Shown here: in pieces, positions 35,052-42,539 of the stretch
Position numbering within the stretch: the first letter of the stretch is position 1
Layout: every line of letters begins with the position of its first letter
Assembly (NCBI RefSeq): GCF_000308835.1
Contig: NZ_BAGN01000088.1
Coordinates: forward strand, 1-64,000
From: Nocardia vinacea NBRC 16497
Lineage (GTDB): Bacteria > Actinomycetota > Actinomycetes > Mycobacteriales > Mycobacteriaceae
Direction: 5' to 3'
Length of the DNA: 64,000 nt
Notes under the pieces: generated by a model
Seen by the model: only the letters and a program-made list of their open reading frames with translations
Told to the model about the DNA's origin: nothing
Databases searched by the model: none
Program-made: the position numbers and the translations under genes

Positions 35052-35131
35052 GTGAGCGTAGCGAGCGAACAATGGACACAGCCGCTTTCGCGGTCATGCC
35101 GGAGCCGAGCGCCAGCGAGGCGCAGGCATGA
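35048..35131 (+). CDS. mini-ORF 3 of the repeat array, 27 aa
   Basis: Identical to mini-ORF 2 apart from one Ala to Thr change (TMDTAAF). Its stop overlaps the ATG of the ATPase gene at 35128 as ATGA, so it would be the immediate upstream coupler for ATPase translation. Confidence 0.4.
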   Translation: MSERSERTMDTAAFAVMPEPSASEAQA

Positions 35132-35925
35132 GCGCGACTTTGGACAAGGGAGAGCCGACCGACACCCAGCCGATGATTTTCGCGGATCGGGTGTGCAAGA
35201 ACTTCGGTGCGCTGCAGGTGCTCAAGGGCATTTCGCTCGAGGTCGGGCGTGGCGATGTGCTGTGCCTGATCGGGCCGTCGGGTTCGGGTAAATCGACCTT
35301 CCTGCGCTGTATCAACCACCTCGAGCAGGTGAATGCGGGTCGGCTCTATGTCGACGGCGATCTCATCGGCTATCGCGAAAAGGGCGGCAAACTCTACGAA
35401 TTGCACCCGCGTGATGCGGCCAAGCAGCGTCGCGATATCGGCATGGTGTTCCAGCATTTCAACCTGTTCCCGCATCGGACGGCGCTGGAGAACATTGTCG
35501 AGGCGCCCATCCAGGTGAAGGGCATCCGCAAGGCGGACGCCGTGGCGCGCGCGCACGAGTTGCTGGACCGAGTAGGCATGGGGGACAAGGCGAATGCCTA
35601 TCCGGCCCAGCTCTCCGGCGGCCAGCAGCAGCGCGTCGCGATCGCCCGTGCGCTGGCGATGGATCCCAAGCTGATGCTCTTCGACGAGCCGACCTCGGCG
35701 CTGGATCCGGAATTGGTCGGCGAGGTGCTCGGGGTCATGCGCGAACTCGCTGCCGACGGTATGACGATGGTGGTCGTGACACACGAAATGGGTTTCGCCC
35801 GTGAGGTTGCCGACCAACTGGTGTTCATGGACGGCGGTGTGGTCGTGGAGGCGGGTAATCCGCGCGAGGTGCTCGCCGATCCGAAACACGAACGCACCAA
35901 GACGTTCCTGTCGCGGCTGCTGTAG
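35128..35925 (+). CDS. polar amino-acid ABC transporter ATP-binding protein
   Basis: A 265-residue GlnQ/HisP-type ATPase that powers the preceding permease. Motifs in order: Walker [11 protein letters not shown]-loop [12 protein letters not shown], signature [15 protein letters not shown], Walker [15 protein letters not shown] and H-loop VVTHEMGF. All are intact. A 17-residue extension precedes the first strand. The ATG is supplied by the ATGA that ends the third mini-ORF; there is no separate strong ribosome binding site, which supports translational coupling. Confidence 0.93.
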   Translation: MSATLDKGEPTDTQPMIFADRVCKNFGALQVLKGISLEVGRGDVLCLIGPSGSGKSTFLRCINHLEQVNAGRLYVDGDLIGYREKGGKLYELHPRDAAKQRRDIGMVFQHFNLFPHRTALENIVEAPIQVKGIRKADAVARAHELLDRVGMGDKANAYPAQLSGGQQQRVAIARALAMDPKLMLFDEPTSALDPELVGEVLGVMRELAADGMTMVVVTHEMGFAREVADQLVFMDGGVVVEAGNPREVLADPKHERTKTFLSRLL

Positions 35926-35928
35926 CAA

Positions 35929-36819
35929 TCAGCGGCCGCCCAGGCCGATACGGAGTTGTCCGAGTAGGACTTTCGCGGCCGGACTGCCCGGGCGATCGCG
36001 CCGCCACGCCAGCGCGAGTTGTCCATGCAGTTCCGGTTCGGTGATCGGCAGCACCCGCACGCCGAATGCCGCGGCCTCCTCGGCGGTGAGTGCGGGCACT
36101 ACCGCGATGCCGAGGCCCCGGGCGGCGAGTCGGAGCAACAGCGGAGGCGCGGCGGCCTCGAATGCGATATCGGGTTCGAATCCCGCTGCGGCGCAGGCTC
36201 GATCGAAGACACCCCGGATGCCGGTGCCGCGCGGTAGACAGATCAGCGGGTGCTCACGCAACTGTTCGAGCGTAATCGAGGCACGCTTACCGCCCAGCGC
36301 GACCGCCGCGACCACCGGCGTATCGAGCACAACATCTATGCCGATATCGGCGCCGATCTCCGCACCGGTCAATCCGACCAGGGCGATATCCAGCTCACCG
36401 CTGCGCACCGCCGCGAGCATCCGTTCGGAGGTGTCCTCGGTCAGGCTGATGCCGACCTGTGGGTGGTCGTCGTGAAAATCCGCGAGCACCGAGGAGATAT
36501 CGAATTCCTCGTCGCCCGCGCCGGAAATACAGCCGACGCGGACGTGTCCGCGCAGCAATCCGGTGAATTCGTCCACCGTCGAGGTAATCCGCTCGGTCGC
36601 CGCCAGCGCGGCCCTGGCATGCGGTAGTACTGCCGCGCCCACCTCGGTCAAGGTCACCGAGCGGCCGCCCCGATCCAGAAGCTGTTGTCCCAGTTCATGT
36701 TCGAGCTGGCGGATCTGCGCGCTGAGTCCGGGCTGGGCCAGGTGCAAACGGGCGGCGGCGCGGGTGAAGTTGGCCTCCTCGACCACGGTTACGAAGTAGC
36801 GGAGTTGCCGTAGTTCCAT
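35929..36819 (-). CDS. LysR-family transcriptional regulator
   Basis: A 296-residue LysR regulator. The first 60 residues contain the winged helix-turn-helix ([35 protein letters not shown]). The rest is the two-lobe effector domain, with [13 protein letters not shown] at the start of lobe 1. It is divergently transcribed from an FAD oxidoreductase gene 71 bases away, the classic arrangement in which the LysR protein controls its neighbour. Its ATG is immediately adjacent to an AT-rich inverted repeat at 36820-36836. The 3' end is convergent with the ABC transporter, three bases from the ATPase stop. Confidence 0.9.
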   Translation of the reverse strand: MELRQLRYFVTVVEEANFTRAAARLHLAQPGLSAQIRQLEHELGQQLLDRGGRSVTLTEVGAAVLPHARAALAATERITSTVDEFTGLLRGHVRVGCISGAGDEEFDISSVLADFHDDHPQVGISLTEDTSERMLAAVRSGELDIALVGLTGAEIGADIGIDVVLDTPVVAAVALGGKRASITLEQLREHPLICLPRGTGIRGVFDRACAAAGFEPDIAFEAAAPPLLLRLAARGLGIAVVPALTAEEAAAFGVRVLPITEPELHGQLALAWRRDRPGSPAAKVLLGQLRIGLGGR

Positions 36820-36836
36820 AACTGATAATTATAGTT
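36820..36836. promoter_or_regulatory. candidate LysR operator
   Basis: AACTGATAATTATAGTT is an imperfect inverted repeat (AACT.ATAAT/ATTATAGTT with one extra G). It is strikingly AT-rich for this genome and lies in the 71-base divergent gap, touching the lysR start codon, where autoregulatory LysR sites are usual. Confidence 0.5.
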
Positions 36837-36890
36837 GCCAGCAGAACTATCTGTTGTACTTCTGACGTGAAGCGCGGCATCGTCTAAGGC

Positions 36891-38255
36891 ATGGGAAACA
36901 CCGCAGAGATCATCGACACCTTCACCGGCCCCGTCTTCCGCCCCGGCGATAGCGGATACGACGAAGAGATCGCCGGCTTCCAGGCCGCGTACCAGCACCA
37001 CCCCGCACTGGTCGTCGGCGCGGTGCACGCCGAGGATGTGCGGGGTGCGGTGGAATACGCCGCGCGCCACGGACTTCCGGTCGCGGTGCAGGCCACCGGG
37101 CACGGACTCTCGGTCGCGGCCGACGGCGGCGTGCTGATCAGCACCCGCCGGATGACCGATATCCGGATCGACCCACAGACGCGCACCGCTCGCGTCGGCG
37201 CCGGAGTGCGGGCGGGCGCGCTGGTCGAGGCCGCCGCACCATACGGGCTGGCGCCACTGAACGGCTCCTCGCCGTCGGTTGGGGTTGTCGGCTACAGCCT
37301 CGGCGGCGGATTGGGCCTGCTGGCCCGGCAATTCGGTTATGCCGCCGAACATGTGCGCGTCATCGAGATCGTCACGGCGGACGGTCGGGTCCGCACGCTG
37401 ACCCCCGGCGACGAACTCTTCGGCGCGGTGCTCGGCGGCGGCGGCAACTTCGGCGTGGTGACCGCGCTGGAATTGGGACTCGCGCCGGTCGCCACCGTCT
37501 ACGGCGGCCAGTTGGTCTTCGATACCCCACTGGTCGAGCAGGCCCTGGAAGCCTGGAAAGACTGGACCGCAACGCTGCCCGACGAGGTGACCTCGACGGT
37601 GACCGTCATGACCTTCCCGCCCATTCCGCAGATTCCGGAACCGCTGCGCGGTCGCTATGTCGCATCGATCCGGATCGCTTACAACGGATCCGCAGCGGAC
37701 GGCGAGCGCCTGGTCGCGCCGTTGCGCGCGGTCGGGGATCGTTTGAAGGACGATCTGCGGGTCATGCCGTACACCGAATCACACACCATCCACAGCGATC
37801 CCGACCACCCGCATGCCTATGCCGCCACCAACGCCTTGCTCGGTGAACTCACCGGAGAAACGTTGTCGGCCTTGCGCACTGCCACCGGCCCCGAATCGCC
37901 GATCCACGCGGTGGTCGATATCCGGCACCTCGGGGGTGCGCTGGGCAGGCGTGGTCCCGCGAAAATTGCCGTGGACAACCGGGATGCCGAGTACATCGTT
38001 CGCGTCATCACCATGCCCGGACCCGATGCGGGTGACGCCGCGCCCGAGGACCATGCGGTGGTCCGCGCGGCACTGGCACCGTGGACCGTCGGCCACAGCC
38101 TGAACTTCCTCTACGGCGCGGGCGCCGCCGCCGACGAGGCGCAGACCAGAGGTGGCTACGCGCCGGACACCTACGCGCACCTGAGCGTGCTGAAGGCAAA
38201 GTACGACCCCCGCAACATGTTCCGCTTCAACCGCAACATCACACCCGCGAATTGA
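36891..38255 (+). CDS. FAD-binding oxidoreductase, PCMH/BBE type
   Basis: A 454-residue flavoprotein of the berberine-bridge-enzyme group. The N-terminal FAD domain has AVQATGHGLSVAADGGVLIS, whose His in GHG is the usual 8-alpha attachment site. The second covalent position, normally Cys, is in SVGVVGYSLGGGLGLL with no Cys, so attachment would be single. The C-terminal BBE motif appears as KAKYDPRNMFRFNRNI. There is no signal peptide. The substrate is unknown; such enzymes oxidise alcohols, sugars or secondary metabolites. It is divergent from a LysR gene that probably regulates it. Confidence 0.88.
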   Translation: MGNTAEIIDTFTGPVFRPGDSGYDEEIAGFQAAYQHHPALVVGAVHAEDVRGAVEYAARHGLPVAVQATGHGLSVAADGGVLISTRRMTDIRIDPQTRTARVGAGVRAGALVEAAAPYGLAPLNGSSPSVGVVGYSLGGGLGLLARQFGYAAEHVRVIEIVTADGRVRTLTPGDELFGAVLGGGGNFGVVTALELGLAPVATVYGGQLVFDTPLVEQALEAWKDWTATLPDEVTSTVTVMTFPPIPQIPEPLRGRYVASIRIAYNGSAADGERLVAPLRAVGDRLKDDLRVMPYTESHTIHSDPDHPHAYAATNALLGELTGETLSALRTATGPESPIHAVVDIRHLGGALGRRGPAKIAVDNRDAEYIVRVITMPGPDAGDAAPEDHAVVRAALAPWTVGHSLNFLYGAGAAADEAQTRGGYAPDTYAHLSVLKAKYDPRNMFRFNRNITPAN

Positions 38256-38288
38256 CGCGCCGGCCCACATGGGCCACGGCTGCGCCGA

Positions 38289-38328
38289 CCGAAGCCCCGC
38301 ACGGATCCGCATCCGTGCGGGGCTTCGG
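38289..38328 (+). terminator. strong hairpin terminator after the FAD oxidoreductase
   Basis: An 18-bp perfect stem (38289-38306 with 38311-38328) closes the tetraloop CCGC, 34 bases after the stop codon. No T-tract follows. Confidence 0.8.
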
Positions 38329-38408
38329 CATGACGCGCGAAAGCGGAAGTGCGCGGCATCCGCATCGGTGCTATCTTCGTGATATCACTTTGATACTCGG
38401 AGGATGTC

Positions 38409-39293
38409 ATGAAGCTTCGGTCGGCGTTCCACGTCAACGGCTTTCTCGTGCTGGTGTCGTGGTTTGTCCTCACGTTCCTGATCGGTGGCGGCGCCATCGC
38501 CGGATACGCCGTGGCCGCGCACAACGACAATGTGCCCGCCTTGGTCGGCGCGATCATCGCGACCGTGGTCGTGGTCGTGCTCCTGCTGCTGGTCACCGGG
38601 CTCACCGTGGTGAATCCCAACGAGGCCAAGGTCGTTCAGTTCTTCGGCCGCTACATCGGCTCGCTGAGCGAACCCGGCTTCTACTCCGTGGTGCCGCTCG
38701 CCGACCGGCGCAGCATCTCGCTGAAGGTGCGCAACTTCGAAACGCAGAAGCTCAAGGTCAACGATGCGGACGGCAATCCGGTGGAGATCGCCGCCGTCGT
38801 GGTCTACCGGGTGGTCGACAGCTTCAAGGCCGCTTTCTCGGTCGACGACTACGAGGAGTACGTCGAGACCCAATCCGAGGCGGCGGTGCGGCATCTGGCC
38901 ACCACCCACCCCTATGACGCGCACGACCAGAACACCACCAGCCTGCGCGACGGTGTCGAGGTGGCCGAGGAATTGACCATCGAATTGCGCGACCGCACCG
39001 ATCTGGCGGGTATCGAGGTCATCGAGGCCAGGATCACCCATCTCGCCTACGCGCCGGAGATCGCCCAGGCCATGCTCGTGCGGCAGCAGGCGGCCCAAGT
39101 CGTCGCCGCGCGCACCCGCATTGTCGAGGGTGCGGTGGGTATGGTCGGGCTGGCGCTGGACCGGCTCGCCGAACAAGGCGTCGTCGAACTCGACGAGGAA
39201 CGCAAGGCCGCCATGGTGTCCAACCTGCTGGTCGTCCTCTGTGGTGACCGCGCCACCCAACCCGTCGTCAACACCGGCTCGCTCTACTCCTGA
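38409..39293 (+). CDS. SPFH/band-7 domain membrane protein
   Basis: A 294-residue membrane-anchored SPFH protein. Two hydrophobic segments at residues 10-35 and 42-65 precede the band-7 domain (LTVVNPNEAKVVQFFGRYIG, GFYSVVPLADRRSISLKVRNFETQKLKVNDADG). A helical stretch with IAQAMLVRQQAAQVVAARTRIVEGA follows, typical of the slipin/stomatin-like group. Such proteins form ring-like membrane scaffolds. ATG 38409 has GGAGGATGTC upstream. The next gene, a tiny Arc-like protein, follows eight bases later, a pairing that recurs in actinomycetes. Confidence 0.88.
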   Translation: MKLRSAFHVNGFLVLVSWFVLTFLIGGGAIAGYAVAAHNDNVPALVGAIIATVVVVVLLLLVTGLTVVNPNEAKVVQFFGRYIGSLSEPGFYSVVPLADRRSISLKVRNFETQKLKVNDADGNPVEIAAVVVYRVVDSFKAAFSVDDYEEYVETQSEAAVRHLATTHPYDAHDQNTTSLRDGVEVAEELTIELRDRTDLAGIEVIEARITHLAYAPEIAQAMLVRQQAAQVVAARTRIVEGAVGMVGLALDRLAEQGVVELDEERKAAMVSNLLVVLCGDRATQPVVNTGSLYS

Positions 39294-39301
39294 GTCGCCT
39301 C

Positions 39302-39472
39302 ATGGCCGAGCGCAAGAAGATCCTGCTACGCCTGGACCCGGCGATACACGAGGCCATTGCCCAATGGGCCGCCGACGATCTGCGCAGTATCAATGCTCAG
39401 ATCGAGTACGCACTGCGCCTCGCGCTCAAACAAGCGGGTCGCGGCCCGAAGGCGAAACCCGCCGAGGAGTAG
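39302..39472 (+). CDS. Arc-like small protein following the SPFH gene, 56 aa
   Basis: A short gene reading MAERKKILLRLDPAIHEAIA and then WAADDLRSINAQIEYALRLA with a Lys/Pro tail ending AKPAEE. The strand KILLRLDP followed by two helices is the ribbon-helix-helix pattern of Arc/toxin-antitoxin-type DNA-binding proteins, although the N-terminal strand could also be used for protein contacts. It starts eight bases after the SPFH stop and is surely co-transcribed, suggesting it works with the SPFH protein rather than with a toxin. Confidence 0.75.
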   Translation: MAERKKILLRLDPAIHEAIAQWAADDLRSINAQIEYALRLALKQAGRGPKAKPAEE

Positions 39473-39550
39473 CGCGAAATGAGCTCTGCCGCAACGATGT
39501 CGAACGCCCACGGGTGTTCGGCATCGTCGGTATTCGCATCCGACGATGCG

Positions 39551-40447
39551 TCAGTGCGCGAGCTCGCCGAGGAGTTCGAGACTGTCGGTGTACAGCGCAC
39601 GTTGCGCATCCCGGTCATAGGACGCCTTCGACGACGGTTTCGTGGTGCGGCCGACGAAGTGCCTGCCGGTTATCTCGTCGAGCGACGGATCGGTGACCAG
39701 CCACGCGAGATCCTCTCCGGATCGGCGCGGCGTATTCACGCCGGGCAATAACACCAGACCCCGAGCGACCGTGCGCCACAACAGTTGTGCCGCCGCCCCG
39801 GCGTCTCTGGCGAGTCCGGTGCCCGGCATCAATCCCGGATCGAAGGCATTCACCGTGATGCTGCGCGCCTCGAACTGTCGCGCCAATTCGTAGGTGGTCT
39901 GCAGATTCGCCAATTTCGACGTGCTGTAGCGGCGGCGGCCGTCGCGCTGTGCGGATTCGGTCGGCTCGGGCGGGTAGGCGAGGTCGCGGACATTCGTATC
40001 CAGCGGATCGGGCATGCCGGTGAACTGATCCGGATTATGCGTGCCCGAGGTGACGAAGACGATGCGCGCGGGCGCGGTCAGGTCGTCCAGTAGCGCTTGG
40101 ACCAGTGCGACGTGGCCGAGGTGGTTGACACCGAAGGTGGCTTCGACGCCGTCTTCGGTGTAGCTGCGGCGGGTGAACTGCAGCCCGGCATTGCACACCA
40201 GCGCGCGCAACGGCGGTAGTCCGCTTCCGCGGAATTCGTCGGCGAAATGGGCGACCGAGGCGAGTGCGCCGAGGTCGAGTGTTGCTGCCCGCGCACCGAT
40301 GGCGGCGGCTTCGGTCTGGGCCCGGTCGGCGTCGCGCCCGGTCACGACGACCGTCCACCGCGGATCGGCGGCGAGCACTCTCGCGCATTCGCGGCCGAGT
40401 CCACTCGTGCCGCCAGTGATCACAACAGTTCTGTCACTTGTTGTCAT
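39551..40447 (-). CDS. short-chain dehydrogenase/reductase
   Basis: A 298-residue SDR with cofactor motif VVITGGTSGLGRECAR, CNAG in ALVCNAGLQF, the catalytic YSTSK (in RRRYSTSKLANLQ) and the DPGLMPGTGL loop. The length and pattern fit the light-dependent protochlorophyllide-reductase/WWOX-like SDR branch; the substrate is unknown. The ATG at 40447 lies inside the 23-bp palindrome shared with the divergent TetR gene, so the repressor probably blocks initiation of this gene directly. Confidence 0.88.
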   Translation of the reverse strand: MTTSDRTVVITGGTSGLGRECARVLAADPRWTVVVTGRDADRAQTEAAAIGARAATLDLGALASVAHFADEFRGSGLPPLRALVCNAGLQFTRRSYTEDGVEATFGVNHLGHVALVQALLDDLTAPARIVFVTSGTHNPDQFTGMPDPLDTNVRDLAYPPEPTESAQRDGRRRYSTSKLANLQTTYELARQFEARSITVNAFDPGLMPGTGLARDAGAAAQLLWRTVARGLVLLPGVNTPRRSGEDLAWLVTDPSLDEITGRHFVGRTTKPSSKASYDRDAQRALYTDSLELLGELAH

Positions 40448-40467
40448 ATGGCAGAGTCTGCCATATG
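40445..40467. promoter_or_regulatory. TetR operator, perfect 23-bp palindrome
   Basis: CATATGGCAGA-G-TCTGCCATATG has two perfect 11-base arms around one central base. It covers the start codon of the SDR gene and lies 24 bases upstream of the tetR ATG. Size, symmetry and position are those expected of a TetR-family operator controlling both genes. Confidence 0.8.
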
Positions 40468-40490
40468 GCGCGCTGTGCGACAATATTCCG

Positions 40491-41069
40491 ATGTCATTGC
40501 GGGACCGGAAGAAGGAGCGGACCAGGCGGGCGATCGCCGATGCCGCGCTGCGATTGTTCGTCGAGCGCGGGTACGACGCGGTGACCGTCGCGGATATCGC
40601 CGCCGAGGCCGAGGTGGGGACACGCACCCTGCACCGCTACTACGCGAGCAAGGACGAATTGCTGTTCGCCGAGGACGACGAGCATCGCGCGGAGCTGGCT
40701 CGGCTATTGGCCGACCGTCCGGCCGCCGAATCCCCGGAGGAAACCATGGCAGCGGTCATCGGCCCGTTGGTCGCCCGCTTCGCCGACCGCATTGCCGACG
40801 CGCGCGCCCGCGATGCGCTGATCGCGGCCAACCCGGCCCTGCAGGCTCGTGAGCTGGCCAAACGAAATGCCGTGGAATCCCTTGTCGCCGAACACCTTGC
40901 GCGCCGATTGGGCGTAGCGACGGGCGCCGATGTGCGGCCGCTGCTGTGGGCCAAAGTCGGCATGGCATGTTTCTTCGCGGGCTACGAGATCTGGCTGCAC
41001 ACCGGCGGCGACCTCGGTTCGCACATCGGCGATGCGCGCACCGCATTGCTCGATGAATTTCGTTCGTGA
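40491..41069 (+). CDS. TetR-family transcriptional regulator
   Basis: A 192-residue TetR repressor. The N-terminal DNA-binding part reads RRAIADAALRLFVERGYDAV, then ADIAAEAEVGTRTLHRYYASKDELLF, a canonical helix-turn-helix. The C-terminal two thirds is the helical ligand-binding domain. It is divergent from the SDR gene and separated from it by the palindrome at 40445-40467. GACAAT at 40478-40483 could be its -10 element, giving a leaderless or near-leaderless message, since no ribosome binding site precedes ATG 40491. Confidence 0.88.
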   Translation: MSLRDRKKERTRRAIADAALRLFVERGYDAVTVADIAAEAEVGTRTLHRYYASKDELLFAEDDEHRAELARLLADRPAAESPEETMAAVIGPLVARFADRIADARARDALIAANPALQARELAKRNAVESLVAEHLARRLGVATGADVRPLLWAKVGMACFFAGYEIWLHTGGDLGSHIGDARTALLDEFRS

Positions 41070-41088
41070 ACCGGCGCTTCGGGCGATG

Positions 41089-41361
41089 CCGAGGCCGCAT
41101 CAGCGTGATCTGGTGCCGATTTCGTTCGACACCAATGGATTACAGCAGCTCGACAGCAACGCGTGGCGGGATCCCGCCACGGGCGACATTGTCCAGTCGA
41201 GTTACTTCGATCTGGTACCAGATCTGCCCGCGCCACTGACGGATCTGGCTACGCTGCGCCGCAGGCTCGCCGAGATGCATGCCGAAAGCGGTTGTCTCAT
41301 CGAGGCTTTCGTCGTCGGTATCGATTCGCAACCCGCGCTGCTGCGGCCGCAGAGGATGTGA
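41089..41361 (+). pseudogene. truncated fragment of a hypothetical protein
   Basis: A 90-codon frame, LVPISFDTNGLQQLDSNAWR, then SSYFDLVPDLPAPLTDLATLRRRLAEMHAESG and CLIEAFVVGID. This looks like the N-terminal part of a longer actinobacterial protein family of unknown function in which a sentence such as CLIEADVV..DG is followed by another hundred residues. Here it ends abruptly at SQPALLRPQRM. It may be a remnant or a short real gene. The start could also be ATG 41053, overlapping tetR. Confidence 0.4.
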
Positions 41362-41392
41362 CTGCCGGATCAGCCCACGGCGTTCTGAGAAA

Positions 41393-42247
41393 TCAGGCGC
41401 CGGCCGGTTTGTGGGTGACGAAGATGGCGGTGCCGGGGAACAACTCACCCCGCAGCGGACTCCACTGTCCCCATTCCCGGTCGAGCCACTCCGGCCAGTC
41501 CGGTTCCACGATGTCGTCGAGCAGCAGCCCCGCGGCGACGATCTCGCGCACGCGATCCCCGATGGTGCGGTGGTGTTCGACGTAGGTCGGCGAGCCCTCG
41601 CTGTCGACCTCTACATACGGCGTGCGGTCGAAATACGGGATCGAGGCGGTCAGACCGGCGGGTCCGGGGTCGTCCGGAAATATCCAGCGCATCGGATGGT
41701 TCACCGAGAACACCCAGCGACCGCCCGGCCGCAACACCCGCGCAACCTCGCGCATCACCAGTTCGGAGTCCGCGACGAACGGGACCGCGCCGAAGGATGA
41801 ACACGCCAGATCGAAGGATTCGTCGGCGAATGGCAATGCCTCCGCCCCTGCCTGCACCAATGGCACCCGCGGTCCGCCGCGCGTCATCGCGGCGAGTCCG
41901 CGCGTGAGCATCCCCATGGACAGGTCGAGCCCGACCGGCTGCGCCCCCTGCCCGGCCAACCAGCGCGAACAGGGTGCGGATCCGCATCCGATCTCCAGGA
42001 TCCGCTTGCCCGCGACCTCGCCGAGGAAATGCATATCGCCCTCGTGCAAGCCCTCCGGGCACCAGATGAATTCGCCCTCGGGGGAGTCGACGCCGAGAAA
42101 GTCGGCGTGGGTTTCGTGATACTGGTCGGCATCGGCGTCCCACCAGCGCCGACTGGCCTGCTGACTGGCGGCCGAGCCGATTCTGGTCCGCGCGGTCGCG
42201 GTGGTCCCGAGCAGTGCATTTGCCTGCGCATGGCGATCTTCCGACAC
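41393..42247 (-). CDS. class I SAM-dependent methyltransferase
   Basis: A 284-residue soluble methyltransferase. SAM-binding motif I is RILEIGCGSAPCSRWLA, motif II GLDLSMGML, and the post-motif region PFADESFDLACSSFGAVPF fits Methyltransf_11. The C-terminal part has FSVNHPMRWIFPDDPG. The substrate is unknown. It is divergent from rpsA across a 290-base regulatory region. ATG 42247 is the likely start, although an internal start near residue 12 is not excluded. Confidence 0.85.
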   Translation of the reverse strand: MSEDRHAQANALLGTTATARTRIGSAASQQASRRWWDADADQYHETHADFLGVDSPEGEFIWCPEGLHEGDMHFLGEVAGKRILEIGCGSAPCSRWLAGQGAQPVGLDLSMGMLTRGLAAMTRGGPRVPLVQAGAEALPFADESFDLACSSFGAVPFVADSELVMREVARVLRPGGRWVFSVNHPMRWIFPDDPGPAGLTASIPYFDRTPYVEVDSEGSPTYVEHHRTIGDRVREIVAAGLLLDDIVEPDWPEWLDREWGQWSPLRGELFPGTAIFVTHKPAGA

Positions 42248-42539
42248 GCCGTCAGACTATCCCGGCGTGGCATCGGGACCGGTTTGCCCGGCCGGACCAA
42301 GGTCGCGTACGCTGAACGCGCGAGTGTCTTGGGTACTGCCCGTACCGGTGTCACTGCAGTAACAATCTGCGGGGGCAACTGTACAGAAAGTAACGTCAAC
42401 ACCCGTGCTGGGTTTCACAAGCGTTTGCGTGCGGTACGTTCATTATGTCCGTCACGTCGCGTCATCGCGGTGAGATCGCAGCGTACCGAAAGTTCCAATG
42501 TCCGCAACCGACCACAATCCGTCCGGAGCAAACCGACAC

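Larger units (their letters stand above)
34897..35127 (+). repeat. three tandem direct repeats (71 + 80 + 80 bp)
   Basis: Copy 1 spans 34897-34967, copy 2 34968-35047 and copy 3 35048-35127. Copies 2 and 3 are identical except for one base (GACGCA versus GACACA); copy 1 lacks nine bases, TAGCGAGCG, near its start. Each copy begins at an ATG and each junction is ATGA. They fill the whole space between the permease stop and the ATPase start. Confidence 0.95.

Noticed and set aside
34897-35127. CRISPR array interpretation of the tandem repeats
   Set aside because: There are no spacers; the units are directly adjacent, carry open frames and have no cas genes nearby.
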